A stretch of 64,000 bases of DNA from Paulownia fortunei (GCA_019321725.1 CM033110.1:21073278-21137277); one strand, 5' to 3'. Positions 48,537 through 62,208 are shown, numbered from the stretch's first letter. Notes: generated by a model from the letters alone, not told the origin. Made by a program: numbers and translations.

Positions 48537-51229
48537 CTAAGTTCTGCATGAACTACTGTGCAGTTTCACCATTGTCTCTGGTTTTGGTTTTATTATTTGT
48601 CTATTGATTGATAAAAAAATTGCATATTAAAACTTAAAACATCTCCAGTTAAGACCAATAAATAAAACAGTAATTTCAGAAATAATACTTCAATAGTTAT
48701 TTTGGTTGCTTTGAGATTCTCCAGTCATTGATTCAGTGAACCAATCTAAAAAATTTGAAAAATTAATTGTCTGAAACTGTATATTACTGGATTTCCAAAA
48801 TGATTTTGGGAGCTTTTGCATACCTTCCGATTAAAGATGTGCAGTGAAGGGCTTTACTTAATCTTTGGGTAATGATTAGGTATATTTGTAACTATTCTAT
48901 TTTAAAGAAAAAAAAATTTGTTCCTAAGCTGGAATGAGATTTGACTTGTAGGTTTGGTTCTTCAACTATTCAGATATTTCAATCATGAAGTTGCTACATT
49001 GATGATGCTTTCTGCTTTTATAATAGTTTTTTTTTTTGTATTTGCTTTGATTTCCAATTTAGAATGCAGGCCTCTGTTGTTTATTTCTGCTGCTTTCTTT
49101 TCATCTGGATCCCCCTCGCTACAATTAAAAAAATCCCCCAATCCCTCTCTAAATTCTACATTAAAGGCTCAGTAGTGTTTTTTATATCTTTTCCAAGTCA
49201 TATGGGGCGTATGTAGTTCTAATGACTTTGTAGTGTGTGACCGTCTCGAGATTCTGAGAGACTCTGCAATTGCAGTAGTGTTTCTCCTATATATTCAATA
49301 TCCACGTGTTGCATCATTCATCTGGTTGTTATAATTGCTCTGGATTTTGAACAAAATGTTCTTTCTGTGGAATCTGTGGGCTTACACAAGTTTATCGAGA
49401 GGCACATCCTTAAATGGCAGTATTATTAGTCAGAAAGAGCTGGTTGGCTGTCTGGTGATGGCTTATGGTTGGCAGTCTGGGATAGCAGTTATGAATCTTA
49501 TGAGACAGATGGTTCGTTTTTAATTAACATCAGGCCTACCTTGTAATTCAGATGAATTAGATGACTTAATATTCTCTACTTTCACTTATACTAACTATTA
49601 CACAACTATTATGTTGTTGTATAAAAAGAATTTGCTTTTTTTTTTATTTAATGATATTATGTGCGCATGAAATCCCCAGGTTTTCAATATGATTTGGATT
49701 GGTCCATTGACAGATAATTATATTTTTTTGAAGAACTAACACTGGGAATTTGTATCTTCTGCAATTTAAGTGGGAACAGTTATGTTTGCCAAATATTGAC
49801 AGCTTACCTGCTGGATTGAACAAAGCTTTAGTTATGAATAGTCTTTTCCTTATAGTTTGTGTGATTAGTATGCCATTGGCTGCATATTTCCATATTGTTT
49901 GTGTTCCTTATCTCTTTGAACAACGGGTAAGATGCAAATGCTAAAACTTGAAGGAAATATGTGCATATGATGTTTGGCAATTAGCACAACTGAGCCCGGG
50001 TGGGTTTAGGGCCTGAACTACTGTTGCCTGTTCCTTCACTTTGATGAATACCAACATTTGATTTTATCATTCTTGAAGGTCTTGTTAATGTGTGCAATCT
50101 TGCAAACGAGCAGATTCTGGGCCTTATTATGATCATATAAAAGCTGGACTTCAAGCACAATTGTTAGAAATGCTGTTATTTTCGTGTTATAATGCCAAGT
50201 TGTAACATGGCATGCAGTGTTATTGTATTTACTAGAACTGTTAGGACAGGCAAATACGCGATGGGCTTCTACTCCTTGACAAGTGATGTTGATGGAAGAT
50301 GAGAGTGGAGGTGCCTGGGGATGGAAAAGGCCAGCAATCAAGGCGAGGTAGTAGTTTTACAATCATTCATAAGAGTGATTTTCTGGGGACCATCGTCTTT
50401 TCCTCCCCACCAGAGCTGGCGAAGAAAATTTGCAGCTTCGAAAATGACATGACTATAGTAACACCTCAAATCTTTTTTCATTGGCTGTACCTTCGCTTGA
50501 TGTCTGGGCTTTATCTCTTATCCTAGTTTTATGATTTCTTTTGCTGAAGGGTTTAGTTATTTGTGGTACCGTATGGTGCTAGGTGATGGGGTAAAACCCT
50601 TTGACACAGGTGCCATTGGAGCTTGGGGTGGGGGAACTGGAATGTGGTCCAAAGTGCTACTTGGACCACAATACATGACAGCAAATGAGGGGGACAATTC
50701 CATCAATGGTATCACCTATTAGGCTACCCCTCTTAAAACAAAACTGATCTTGGATTTTGGAGGGTCTCATAGGAGGATAATGGCCTGCTGGTATATGACA
50801 ATGGAGATCATAATGGGTACAGAAATTGTTTTTGGGTTGATTTTAAATGCGATGTTACTCGTGTCTTGAAATTAAGCCAGCCCTTGAAATTAGATCAAAC
50901 TATAGAATTCTTGGCTTGATATTGGTCATTAAAATTTCAGTTGAATCTAAAAAGATATATAATTGGAAAGTACAAAACAATTGGCCAATTTATGATGTCC
51001 CTGGTGTTGTTATAATCAGTGAAAGAAGCACATGGACAGTACCTCAACTTAGCCAGTGCTTTTGCCTTCCTCACGCTTTTAGACCCGGATTTTCACGACT
51101 TTTGCCAACTTTTGCTAAAGATCGCGGTTCTACTCCCGAAGCATTTTGTGATTTTTGTTTTTCTTTTTAATATCAATAAGCATTTTGTGACTTTACCAAA
51201 ATAAGATTTCATGGGATAGTAATAGGATT

Positions 51230-51540
51230 GATTTGTCAAAATTTGAGACTCGATTCATTAAAAATTTTAAAGGCTCGAACTCGCGGGATTCGGGTTAAAA
51301 CTCGTTTTATAGTTTTAAAAATATTAAATTTTTTTTTTTTTTAAAATAACACTATTAAATTTTTTTAGAAGTATATATTTTTTAAAAATAATATCATATA
51401 AATATATATAAATTAAATAAATAATAAATAAAAAATTAAACGAGACGAATTCGGAACGAGCAAGTTTGAAAATAAAAAATTAAAATTCGTTCAAGATTCA
51501 TTTATAACTTTAAAAATCAATCTCAACCAAAACGTGTTTT
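51230..51540. repeat. Degenerate dispersed repeat ('aactcg' type)
   Basis: Motifs gactcgattcatta, ggctcgaactcgcgggattc and cgagacgaattcggaacgag flank an A+T-rich core, resembling the stretches at 9105-9375 and 22440-22735. Assignment to one family is inferred. Confidence 0.35.
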
Positions 51541-52111
51541 ACTTTGAACATGCCCCGGTGTCATCCTTTTTTTTTTTTGCAAAATATCTATTCTCATATT
51601 ACCTCAAAAAAATCTATATAGATAAATATGTGAAAAAATAAAATAAAAATAGAAACAAATGTGTTGGGCCATAGCTTATATAGTCTTCTTTCTCTGTTCA
51701 AATCAATGAGTTTTCAGTTATCCCTAGCTTGGGACAGGAGACATTCAAATTTACCCATTAGTTTTGTACTTTGTAGTTGGATAGATAGTAAAATAAGTTG
51801 TGGCAGAATGGAATAGCAAGAGAAAAGCATTCAGAGGGCAACTGAAAACTATTTATTGTACGAAATATTGTTTTTTAGGCGCACAGACCAAGGCTATAAT
51901 TTCTGATTTTTGTTCGTATCTGTTTGTCTTCATTTATATGACTGTTGGTTCTTAATTGAATGTCTGCACATCCGTAACCCAACAAAACATGAATGACTCA
52001 AAATATTTATTTGAACCTAAAATATTTCTATTTAATTTTAATACGATAGTAATTCTTGGTGGTAATAAAGTCAAATGAAATTGTAATTATCTCCTGAAAA
52101 ATTGCCTGCAA

Positions 52112-54801
52112 TCTACTCTATATTTATATCTATATCCAAGTTTTTTAGAATTCTTATGCTAAGTTGATTAATTAGATTTTACGTTTTATATTTTATTATT
52201 TTTATATATCATGTATTATATTATATTACAAGTACAAATAACTTGGTATGTTTTATATTTCTTTGAGATGATTAAAATGGAGCTACATAAATATTAATGA
52301 AGCATTAAATTACTATACTATTTGGTAATTTCATTGATTTTTAATTATACTTAAACACAAATCAAAATACCAAAAATTGAGACCTCACTCTCGGTGGAAT
52401 ATTTAAGTGAACATACGAGATTAGTGCAAAAGTATGTCTTTTCATTCATCGTATATTGATAGGACATTAATTAATATCTGTGAAGTGGTTTTTTTCTGGT
52501 GTCAATATTGACCCTTAGGATTTTTACATTGAATTTACTATATAGTTTCAAACTTAGGACATGGAAAATAAAATTTGTAACATTAAACCATTAATTATCA
52601 TACATAGAGAATATTAAAAGATTAAACTGAATTGTAATGTATAGCTCACCCGACAGTTTCCTAATGACCAAATTAAATCAATTCTAAATTATTTTACGTA
52701 AAACTTAAATATATTTGGCAGTCCAATGCCTTCTATGGATAATTAGTGTTTCACATGGTTTAATAAGAGACAAACATAATTATTACTATAATTTCTCTAA
52801 ACTTAAACATAGAACTATCAAAATAAATAATAATAATAATTTTTTTTAGAGTTACTAAAAAATTCCTATCATTCACTCCATTGCTAAAGCACATTTTAAA
52901 TTAATTGAATATATTTATTATTGTTGCTAAAAGTAACAAGATTTTTCTTCAATATTTACTAGCTTGATCCACGTTTCTTAACTTTTTTTGTGCAGACAAA
53001 AATACCCCTACAAAAATAGATTTTTTTATTTGGTTCATTAGTAGAATGAGGCTTTTGATAGCACAGAGTTTTATTTGCATGCAAAAATGAAAGCTGCCAA
53101 GAGCAAGAGAGAAATGACTATAAGAGGCGGTGTCACAAATTACATATAGTATTTCGAAATTTCATTCTTTTAGAAAATCTGGTTGACATAAATTAATTTT
53201 ATTAATCTTTTTTGCTTTGAGTTGATATTTATAAAATCAGATATGGATATTCACTTGTTAAATTGGATAATATTGGAATTCAAGCAATATATTTTGAAAT
53301 ATACAAGATTATAGAAAGAAACTACTGCATGAAAAATACCGTAGCACTATTATTAATATAGTGTAGAATTAAATTGTATTTTTAATTAAGTAAGACAAGT
53401 TTCTCGAGATGATAGTTAGAGAAGAACAACTTTTTGTAAAAAATTCTAGCACGCTTTTTCAATTTTCTTTAACTAGAACAAAAGAAATAAATTAAAATTT
53501 GAATTTAGCTTATTAATTCCTAATTTGCTATTAATATTGGTTCAACATGCATATGAGTCCGTCTTTTTTTTTTAATAAATTTTATTAATGAAAATATAGT
53601 TTTTTAAATGAAAGAGAAGTACTGAAAAAAAGTTATCTTTTTGGAATTTCAATTTTTTTTTTGGAAAGACTTTGGATCTTAAAACAATGAGAATAATATA
53701 GCAGAGAGCTTTCAATTGAATGTTTGACCTGGAATAGTAGTTGTGTTTATTAGTTTACTGACCTACTCGTTTAATAGAGTCGAACTTAAATTAAATTTGA
53801 GTAGATTTAGATTTTCTATACATATTATTATTTATTAATATTATTCTTGTTTTAAGTTTAATATGTATATATTTCATTGAGCCTTGCTTAAATTAAATAT
53901 TATAATATATTTTAAAGCTTGGTTTGCTAAGTGATTTAATTTATTTTTCAATATGATATATAATTGTGTTAATAAATAAATAAGAAAACAGTGTCATGCA
54001 CCGTAAAACAATAACTTTAAAGAATTATGTAAATTAGATAATGAATATTACATAGTAGAAGAAAGTTGTCACTGTAGATGTCAAGTAACAAGATAAAACT
54101 AATTGCGTTATTTAGAAAGTAATTATGATTTCCATAATACTATATTTTATGATCAATATGTTACAGATTCTTGGATTTGAAATTATATTTGGTTTATTAG
54201 ATACTCAATTATTGACTTGACCAAAATATAAAAGGTGATGAGTTTAATTTCAAAAGCCATAATAATTTACAATACCCTTAATAAATACAAAAGAATATAT
54301 TTCTCTTCAAATTAAAAAGTTAAATGAGAACTACAAGTTCTCAATAATTGTTTCGTAACAAAATTATATAACTAATGAAATAAATAATTAACTTAGAAAA
54401 TATGAAAACAAAGAATAGTATAAAGAGAACAGTAATTCTCAAGTAAGTACATAATTATAGAGAGTGGAGAAGAAAAACAAGTGACATCTCATATTTGAAA
54501 AATAATCAAAAGAAATAAAATATACATAAATACATTATTTTTCATAACCAAATTAAGATTGTGTTTTCACAGACAAAGTTCACTGATAATGAAACTAGTT
54601 CTTAAAAATATTTTTTAAGATATATATATTTTTTTAACAAATTAAAATACTTTTTTTTGTACTTAACAAATAATCTTTATTCACAAGGTTATTTTTTTTA
54701 AGGTGTTTATAATTTTTACAACTATATTTATACAAGATTAATAATTTTTTCAAAAGATAAAATAAATGTTAATGTTCTACGCGCTGCGCGTGGGGAATTA
54801 G
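52112..54801 (+). mobile_element. Helitron-like candidate element (non-autonomous)
   Basis: The left end reads TCTACTCTATATTTATATC preceded by A, resembling plant Helitron 5' ends (TC plus a TA-rich start). At the right, the perfect hairpin ACGCG-CTG-CGCGT (54779-54791) is followed ten bases later by TTAG at 54798-54801 and then T. Helitrons end in a hairpin, 10-12 bases and CTRR, inserted between A and T; here the last tetranucleotide has one mismatch (TTAG for CTAG). The interior is about 2.7 kb, very A+T-rich and non-coding. The right end is the stronger evidence. Confidence 0.4.
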
Positions 54802-56613
54802 TTAATTGGTTTTAAATCCACGAAGCTCTATATGCATGAGATACTCTCACGTGCTTGCTAACATAATACTGTGTTCATGCAACTAATCCTGCTACTTTAT
54901 TATAATTTTATCATATTTTTAAATGCATAGGGAATGTCTCAGAGTCTACTTTAAGCAACCTTTTTTCCCAATTAATTAATTACCAAAACTGCAAGGAGAT
55001 TCAGTTTCATTTTTTTCTACTTTCTCAAATGGACAATTTTAACCCTTCAATTAGAATGGATATTAGTGTTCATTTTGGTGAATCTTGTTTTTAATATTTA
55101 ATTACTTGCTAATATCAATCTATCTAGTGATATATATAAATTCTGACCCGCCAAAGAACAAGAGTAACACTAAGATAATGCAAATTTAAAGAATTGGGGA
55201 AAAAATTCATTATTTAAACTATTTTTGCTTTATTACCAACTCTATTGCCCATTTGATCGCATTATTTGGTTTAATTTTATTTTTGTCTTATAGTTTTTAC
55301 CAAAATAGCAACGAGCTTTACATTACAATGTAAAATGCTTCAATATTAATGGCACATTGGCAGATGAAAATTTTGGGAAAGGAGGACCCTTGGAAAGTTG
55401 GTCTGTTGGTCATTTATTTTCTTTCCATCATCAGTAATTCTGGCATTCTGGTTGAATGGTCTGAAAACATAGTATGGAGTGATAAATCAAGAAACCCTGC
55501 ATTCTGCATAGTATGAGTAAGACATCAAACCCCTTAGTCTTGCAAGGATATATTGGAGATTTTGTGTGGAAAAGAAAAAAAAATCTATTTTTTATTAAAA
55601 AAAAAAAAAAAAAAGAAAGGTGAAAGTTGGAAATGGGGAGTACTACAGGAGTGCATAGTTGCACGTTCAATCATGATGAAAGCAGGTTGTCCCTCCAAAG
55701 TACCTGAACCACACACACACACACAAAAGCACAACTCCAGCCAGGTCAGTTCCCAGTAGTTTCCACTCCCTCCACCCCCCGCCCATTTCCTCTCTTGACT
55801 TTGTAGTCTTGTGCTGGAGTACTTTGGCTTATATCACTGTCTTTTTAACTCCTCATTCCAACTCCTCTCTTGATTATCAAGAATGCTTAGCATTTTACTT
55901 TAGTTGATAAATACTTGTCACAAATTTAATTTTGATCTTGTACACGTACTTGTCTGATAGGTTTGAGATTAATATGTGCTGATGCTACAGTGGTTCAGAG
56001 CATTGCTTTCGGTGAGTGGACTGACATTGAATCTCCCTAAAACCTCGTCCTTTTCTTGCTTCCTCTGCTCAGTCAATCAGTTACCAGTTTTTGGGTCTTT
56101 TGTTGTTTACTGGCAGAGCAACGCCACCCCTTTCACACCCTCCAAGATTTATTTTTTTAATTTTATATTTATTCCCACTTATATGCATTTTACTATATAT
56201 AATCTACAGTAATAAAACATTGATATTGTACTGCTGTATTGTTTTCAGCCAACCCCTTATCATATTCTTCATCCACAAACTACAAAAGATACCTTGCTCT
56301 ATGCTCTCTACACTTACCAAAAAAAGGTGTTACTTTGCTCTCATTTCAGTGATTTCACGTTTCAGCTTTCCCGCTCTCTCTGTCAAAGTAAAAACTTCTT
56401 TTCTTAATGAAGGGTCAGGGTCAGTTGCCTTATTCTTTTACTGTTTTTCTATTCTTAGACCATACAGCTTGCTGAACCATTTTTGAGATAGAAGACATTC
56501 TGCTGCTTTATAGCTTGAGAAGAGTTTTGTTTTGTTTCTCCTTTCTGTTGATGGGAAGCTAAATAAAAGATGTGTTGCAGATCCTGATGGTGTTCCCAGC
56601 AAAGTAAGAACAG

Positions 56614-59600
56614 ATGAATAAAAGAGTTGGTAATAATATTAATTCCAAGAAAGCACCTTTGCATCCTCAAAATGTGAGTAAGTTTAACTTTCTAATTGAA
56701 ATTGTTCACTGATTAACAATCTTGGTTGAGGTTGATCTTTTCACAACCTTTCTTTTCCAAGAAATGGGACCCTGAATTGGAATATTCTTTTATTTTTCCA
56801 TTGCCTTAATACGGTGGATTGTGAACTGGCATTCAGCACTGAAAAAGTTAGACTCCTTATAGCCAAATCTGTGTTGGGCTCTTTTTACGTATTCAAGAAA
56901 TGAATCTCTCTTCAACTTTTGCATTTGCCATTGTATATACAAGTAAACTTAAGTAATTGGTCAATCTGAATATTGGCAGGGGAAGAAGATGGAATTGCAG
57001 GGAGGCAAATCGCAACCTGCAGAGAAAACCATGGCTAATAGGCGCCGGTCAGCAAGAGAAAGAAAATTGGCCTTATTACAAGATGTACTCTAATTTTCTC
57101 TGAGAAAGCAAAATTAAAATATTAGCACATATTTTTATTTCTGTTCTGTTGTTTCAACTTTTCCTTTTCCTTCAAAATGGCAGGTTGATAATCTAAAGAA
57201 GAAGCTGAGACATGAAGAGAATGTCCACAGAGCTTTGCAAAGAGCTTTCAATAGACCCTTAGGGGCTCTACCTCGTCTTCCTCCTTATCTCCCTCAATAT
57301 GTAAGCATAATCAGTGTATTCCAGTTTCTTCCAGATCTATCTTTTTATTTAACCTAGTAATGGCTATTTATAAACATTGGGTCGGTACAGGAAAAAATGG
57401 GCTAATAGCAATTTTTTCTTGGTTGACTGAATGGTCTATTTTGGGGTGCTTACAGAATGCATTTGGAAATTCCCAAATGAATCCTCTGCCAAGAAATTTA
57501 ATCAACCTTCTACCTTCTGAACCTTTAACTATGTGTGCAATGCCATAATCGATTTGGGAAGTAATTTTCTGTTTGGTGCATGACATTGTAGACACTTGAG
57601 CTTCTAGCTGAAGTGGCTGTGTTAGAAGAGGAGGTTGTTCGGCTTGAAGAACAGGTTGTGAATTTTAGACAAGGTCTATATCAAGAAGCTGTTTACATAT
57701 CCTCCAGAAAGAGTCCAGAGGATTTGACACCCTCGAGAAATGAGTTGTCGATTACAAGTTCCAAACAGAGGCACTCAAGATCTTCATCACAAAGTGAAGT
57801 CAATTTTGGATCATTTGGGACGCGGCCTTCGCCTTCTCTTTCTAGAATTGCTTCTGCTAGAAAGTTCTTGTCAGCGGACAGTGTATGTGATGGCTTAAGG
57901 CATTGTTCTGAGAGCCTACCTAATAGTAAACAACCTCAAAATGAACAAGGTTTGGCTTCAGAAAATGGATTAGGAAGAGAGAATCAATCCAGTGCCAATT
58001 CTTACAAGGATAATAAACCATATCCAGAAAAGAAATCCTTAGTAATAGGTACCCCTGTGAAGAGGCGTCAGTTGAAGCCTGCACTCATGGTCAACAGTGC
58101 AAGTACCCCGAAGATGCAGGTGTCGTCTTATTTTCGACATTCGTAGTAATTGTTCGTTGTACAATGAAAGCAAATTTTAGGTTAAAAAAATATATAAAAG
58201 AATATAGAAAAATCCAAAGTGATTACTAAACGTGATGATACTTTGCTACAGTGTAGGATTGTAGAGCAAGCACAGGAGAGCTCTTCTGGTTCTTCTGATG
58301 ATAGAGTTCTTGATGTCGAAAGTGAGGCAAATAAAATATCTGAGGATATCTTGAAGTGCCTGATAAGCATCTTTGTAAGATTGAGCTCATCGAAAGGGAA
58401 GACAATGGATTTGGAATCTTTTTCTTCTTTGGCAGCAAAAGCATTCAGTGAGAATAATGTGGCATCAAACTTTCGAGATCCTTATTGCAATTTTTCTGAG
58501 TTCAAGAAGAGAGACATTGGCACCTACAAACATCTTTATGTAATGGAAGCTCGTTCAGTTGATCTCAACCGGAAAACAAATGCGTCGTTTCTGATCCAGA
58601 GACTTGGGTAAGTTCCTCATCTCTACATCTAAAATTTCTTGCAGTTGACAGAAGTTTGTTATCATGATTATCGTTTTCTTTTTTCTTTTTACTTAAAATT
58701 CAGGATTCTCCTAGACAAGTTAGCATCTTTGAAGTTAGATGGTCTAAGCCATCAGCAGAAGCTTGCATTCTGGATAAACATCTACAATTCCTGCATTATG
58801 AATGTAAGCAGCCCCTACACCACCAGGAAGGAGCTTGTGTACTTAACTAATAGATAACAATTTCTATTTTCAGTCTACATAGATATTCTTATGATTTACT
58901 GGAAATCAAGAATCCTTTTAATTTTTACCAAAATTATCACTGCAATAATGTTCCGTGTCATCAATTTTCAGGCATTTTTGGAGAATGGAATACCCGACAG
59001 TCCTGATATGATTGTTGTACAAATGCAGAAGGCAAGACTTCCATCACTCTGATATGTACCTTTTTAACTTTTCCTAGTACTTCACTTATCCTTTCAGTTA
59101 TCTGAATTGGAAATTCCAGTTATCAAGTAGAAAATTTGATGTATTATGTCTCATCATGTTCAGCTTGGTTCAGCTGGAAAATAGCGCATAGAAATCTATT
59201 ATGTGCAAAAGAGTCATGCTTGCGGATGCTTATCTCTTTTCATGAAAAATCTTCTTATTATTCTCTTAGCATTCAAAGATTCTCAAGTCAGCAGACTAGT
59301 TTATAAACTACCAAGTAGAAAACTACATAAAAATTCATCAATGGTTCCTGCAGGCAACATTAAAGGTTGGGGGACATGTTCTAAATGCACTTATGATTGA
59401 GCACCTTATCTTGAGACTTCCATATCACTTGAAATATGTAAGTTGCCTACTTATGCTTCATGGCAGTTTATCAAAGGTGGAAGCAGTTAAATTTGTTGCT
59501 AAAGTTTTTATAGTGTTTCTGAGAAATCTTACAGCTAACTCTTTTCCTGATATCATTCACAGACTTTCTCAAAATCAGCAAAGAATGATGAAAGGACGAT

Positions 59601-60390
59601 TTGCAGAACACTTGGTTTGGAGTGGTCAGAACCACTGGTCACATTTGCTCTATCCTGTGGAAGCTGGTCCTCCCCTGCTGTAAGTTCCATCACATTTATT
59701 GTATGTTATGGAAGAAAATTACTTAATATGTTGTAGGAAGAGAGCACGTTTAATGTTTCAATGTTTTTGAAGATGTTATGGAATAGTTATTACTGCCCGA
59801 AAAGATTCTCATTTTAAGCCATTGATATCTTCATGAAAATGCATCAATAGATAGCCCACAGTGTCTTAAGAAGCTATTCCAAGGATATTAAGGATGAGAA
59901 AATGCTAAGTAATGCAAAAAGCTTTACAGAGAAATAGCAGCAGTAGATTTCTGCAAATTTTCCATGGTGTCCTCATTTAGTATTTCATTGCTCCCAAAGA
60001 TACATATATCAGTTCGTCAATTAGTGAATTGTTGAATCACATCATCCCACAAACTATAGCGTTCAATTTATAATTCTCTCATTTTAGGTGAGGGTGTACA
60101 CTGCATCCCAAATTGAGACCGAGTTGGAAACAGCCAAAAGGGACTATTTACAAGCAGCAGTTGGCATATCAGCATCAAACAAGTTGGTAATTCCTAAGCT
60201 ACTAGATTGGTATCTTCTCGACTTTGCAAAGGACTTGGAAGCGTTGCTGGACTGGATTTGCCTGCAGCTACCGGATGAACTCAGAAATGAAGCAGTCAAA
60301 TGCCTTGAGAGAAAAGGAAAAGAGCCTCTATCAAAATTAGTACAAGTGATGCCATACAATTTTAGTTTCAGATACCTTGTTTACCGATAA
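56614..60390 (+). CDS. DUF547 protein with N-terminal MIP1-type leucine zipper
   Basis: Predicted 609-residue plant protein. Ten exons: 56614-56673, 56980-57084, 57184-57300, 57592-58119, 58252-58607, 58704-58803, 58972-59031, 59354-59437, 59563-59679, 60088-60390. All joins keep frame. The N-terminal basic/coiled-coil part (about 40-130; [20 protein letters not shown] and [19 protein letters not shown]) matches the ternary-complex-factor MIP1 zipper. A Ser-rich linker (150-270) follows. The DUF547 core covers about 390-520 ([58 protein letters not shown]). The C-terminal tail ends near FSFRYLVYR. The biochemical role of DUF547 is unknown. Intron 7 (59032-59353) begins with GC, not GT. The start is the first ATG after in-frame stops. 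Confidence 0.93.
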
Positions 60391-60520
60391 AGTTTATATA
60401 CCTTGTCAGGACCTTCTGCCTTTGAAGTACTCAGAGAATGCAGGATGTATACTAATAGATCACAAACAGTGCTACTACATATAGCATTATAGCAATAATA
60501 TAGATTTTTATATTTTTTCG

Positions 60521-60600
60521 CGAGCGGCTACGGCGCAGTGGTGAGTAATTGAGAAAATATGTAGTAGATTGTGGGTTCGTTTCCTTTTTTGGTGCAAAAC
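60521..60600 (+). mobile_element. tRNA-derived SINE-like head with pol III boxes
   Basis: CGGCGCAGTGG (60531-60541) fits box A (TRGCNNAGYGG) except its first base. GGTTCGTTTCC (60573-60583) fits box B (GGTTCGANTCC) with one mismatch, about 30 bases further on. No tRNA cloverleaf is apparent. The 3' limit and target duplications are unclear. Confidence 0.35.
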
Positions 60601-60959
60601 CATCGATGGTCCGTCGGAACTTAAGGTGGGTAACTGATATAAACGTACGATTTAAATGCAAACTACTTGTCCACCAAATTTACTGTATTGAATAATCAAA
60701 TTGAAAAAAAATAATTTTCTCCCAGACTAATTGGGCCAAAGGTTCTGAGAACCTGGTAATAAAATAAAAAAATAATAATAATCTGGATTTTTTGTTAGGC
60801 AGGAGAGATGGGGTTCCAATGGAGGTAATTGTTTCATTAAGTTTGACTTCCAATTGTTAATGCTGATTTCTTTTATTGTTTGTTGCATGAATCATGAGAA
60901 CTGTCCATTCAATTGAATTATTTTCTGGAAAATTGGGACAGTAAATTGGTGTGAATCAG

Positions 60960-61447
60960 ATAAAAATAATATTTTTATGATCGAATTAATAATTAAATTA
61001 ATTTTATTATTTTTAACCAATCGAACTGATTAAATGAAAACTGATTAAATTATGTAAAATGGTGATATAATAATTAATTGTTATATAAAATGATAATCAA
61101 ATCGATATTATTATCGGTAACAAATCAATTGTCAAGTTCAATTATCGATTTGACCTGTCAATTGACTATATATTTTTTATTATATTATATAAAATTATAA
61201 TATAATAAATTAATTATTATTTATTAAATTTTAAAATTAAAAAAATAATTAAAAATATATCTAATAAAGTCCAAGATTTAAATGACTACACCCACATAGT
61301 AAATTACAAAGTTTAAATTTTTTAAAAAAATAAAAATAAAATTTTGACATGTTAGTTCTTTGATTTAATTAGTTTTAATCAATTTAATCAGATTTTTGAT
61401 TAATTAAATCCAATATTGATCATCCATTCCTGATTTTAAAAACATTG
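60960..61447 (+). mobile_element. hAT-like MITE, copy 4 (left end uncertain)
   Basis: The right end is ttttaaaaacattg, the same terminus as copy 1. The interior shares tatattttttattatattat and aatttaaattttttaaaaaa-type blocks with copy 1 in the same order. The left boundary is blurred by A+T-rich sequence. Confidence 0.5.
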
Positions 61448-61883
61448 GACCGATTTTGACAAAACTGAATCAAACTGCAGAAATGGCTTCGAGGCTCGCT
61501 GCTGTGCCACTTTCTTTGAATCTTATTTCATCTTGTATGGAATGGGGAATACAATGAAGCAGTTTTGCCAATAACAAAATTAAATCACTGTACTCACAGA
61601 AATGGTAGACACCACTGTTTTCCATTTTTGTATTCTTTTTAATTTTTTTTCCCCAACAGATACAACTATTCAAATTATACACAACTGTTATTTTCTTAAG
61701 AGTTAAATTAACTGTCCATAAGAAAAATAAAAATAAAAATAAAAAATGCATGTGATATCATGTAAAATATCTTGCTAATTTTCAAGCAAAACTCTTTACA
61801 TAAAGGAAAAAAAAAAATGTATGCAAAAATGAGATGAATGGAAGCCTTATTAAATTGAGTAAATTTTCCATTTACTAAAAAAA

Positions 61884-62016
61884 ATGTGATATTATTTACA
61901 GTATCTCTTATACAAATTGAGTTAACATTTGTTTAAATACTATAAAATACATGTGATATTATTTACAGTATCTCTTATACAAAATGAGTTAAAATTTGTG
62001 TAAATACTATGAAATA
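61884..62016. repeat. 67-base tandem duplication upstream of IMP4
   Basis: The unit beginning atgtgatattatttacagta at 61884 repeats at 61951 with only a few differences through aaatactat-aaata. The two units abut exactly, about 190 bases before the IMP4 start codon. Confidence 0.9.
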
Positions 62017-62152
62017 TAAATTATTGATTAATCATATTGGACCCATTTAGGGCGAGCACCTCAAAACAAAAAACCTCCATCCATCTATCCCGACCCGACC
62101 CGACCCAATTTAACACTTTTTTTTTATCCATAACCAGCGGTTTCAGAGGTTT

Positions 62153-62190
62153 AAACCCTGACTGCGAGTCCAAATCTGTTTCTAGGGTTT
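62153..62190. promoter_or_regulatory. Telo-box pair in the IMP4 promoter/leader
   Basis: AAACCCTG at 62153-62160 and TAGGGTTT at 62183-62190 lie 20-56 bases before the ATG. Telo-boxes are typical of plant ribosomal-protein and ribosome-biogenesis promoters, fitting the IMP4 assignment. Confidence 0.6.
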
Positions 62191-62208
62191 TGTTGGTAGT
62201 AAAGAAAA

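Larger units (their letters stand above)
48537..56613. other. Gene-poor region between the TMEM131-like and DUF547 genes
   Basis: About 8 kb. The first part (48540-51200) has moderate composition and may hold 3' UTR sequence and decayed DNA; none of its short open frames resembles a known protein. A degenerate dispersed repeat lies at 51230-51540. A Helitron-like candidate fills 52112-54801. From about 55750 the sequence becomes the promoter and leader of the DUF547 gene, including an (AC)n run near 55712-55725. Confidence 0.5.
60391..62208. other. Intergenic region between the DUF547 and IMP4 genes
   Basis: About 1.8 kb with a tRNA-derived SINE-like segment (60521-60600), a hAT-like MITE remnant (about 60960-61447) and a 67-base tandem duplication (61884-62016). 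The final 150 bases are the IMP4 promoter and leader. No other gene was seen. Confidence 0.6.

Noticed and set aside
50299..50722. Two adjacent plus-strand open frames of 75 and 63 residues in a moderately G+C region
   Set aside because: Neither resembles a known protein, the splice context is unclear and the frame is not sustained. They may be decayed sequence.
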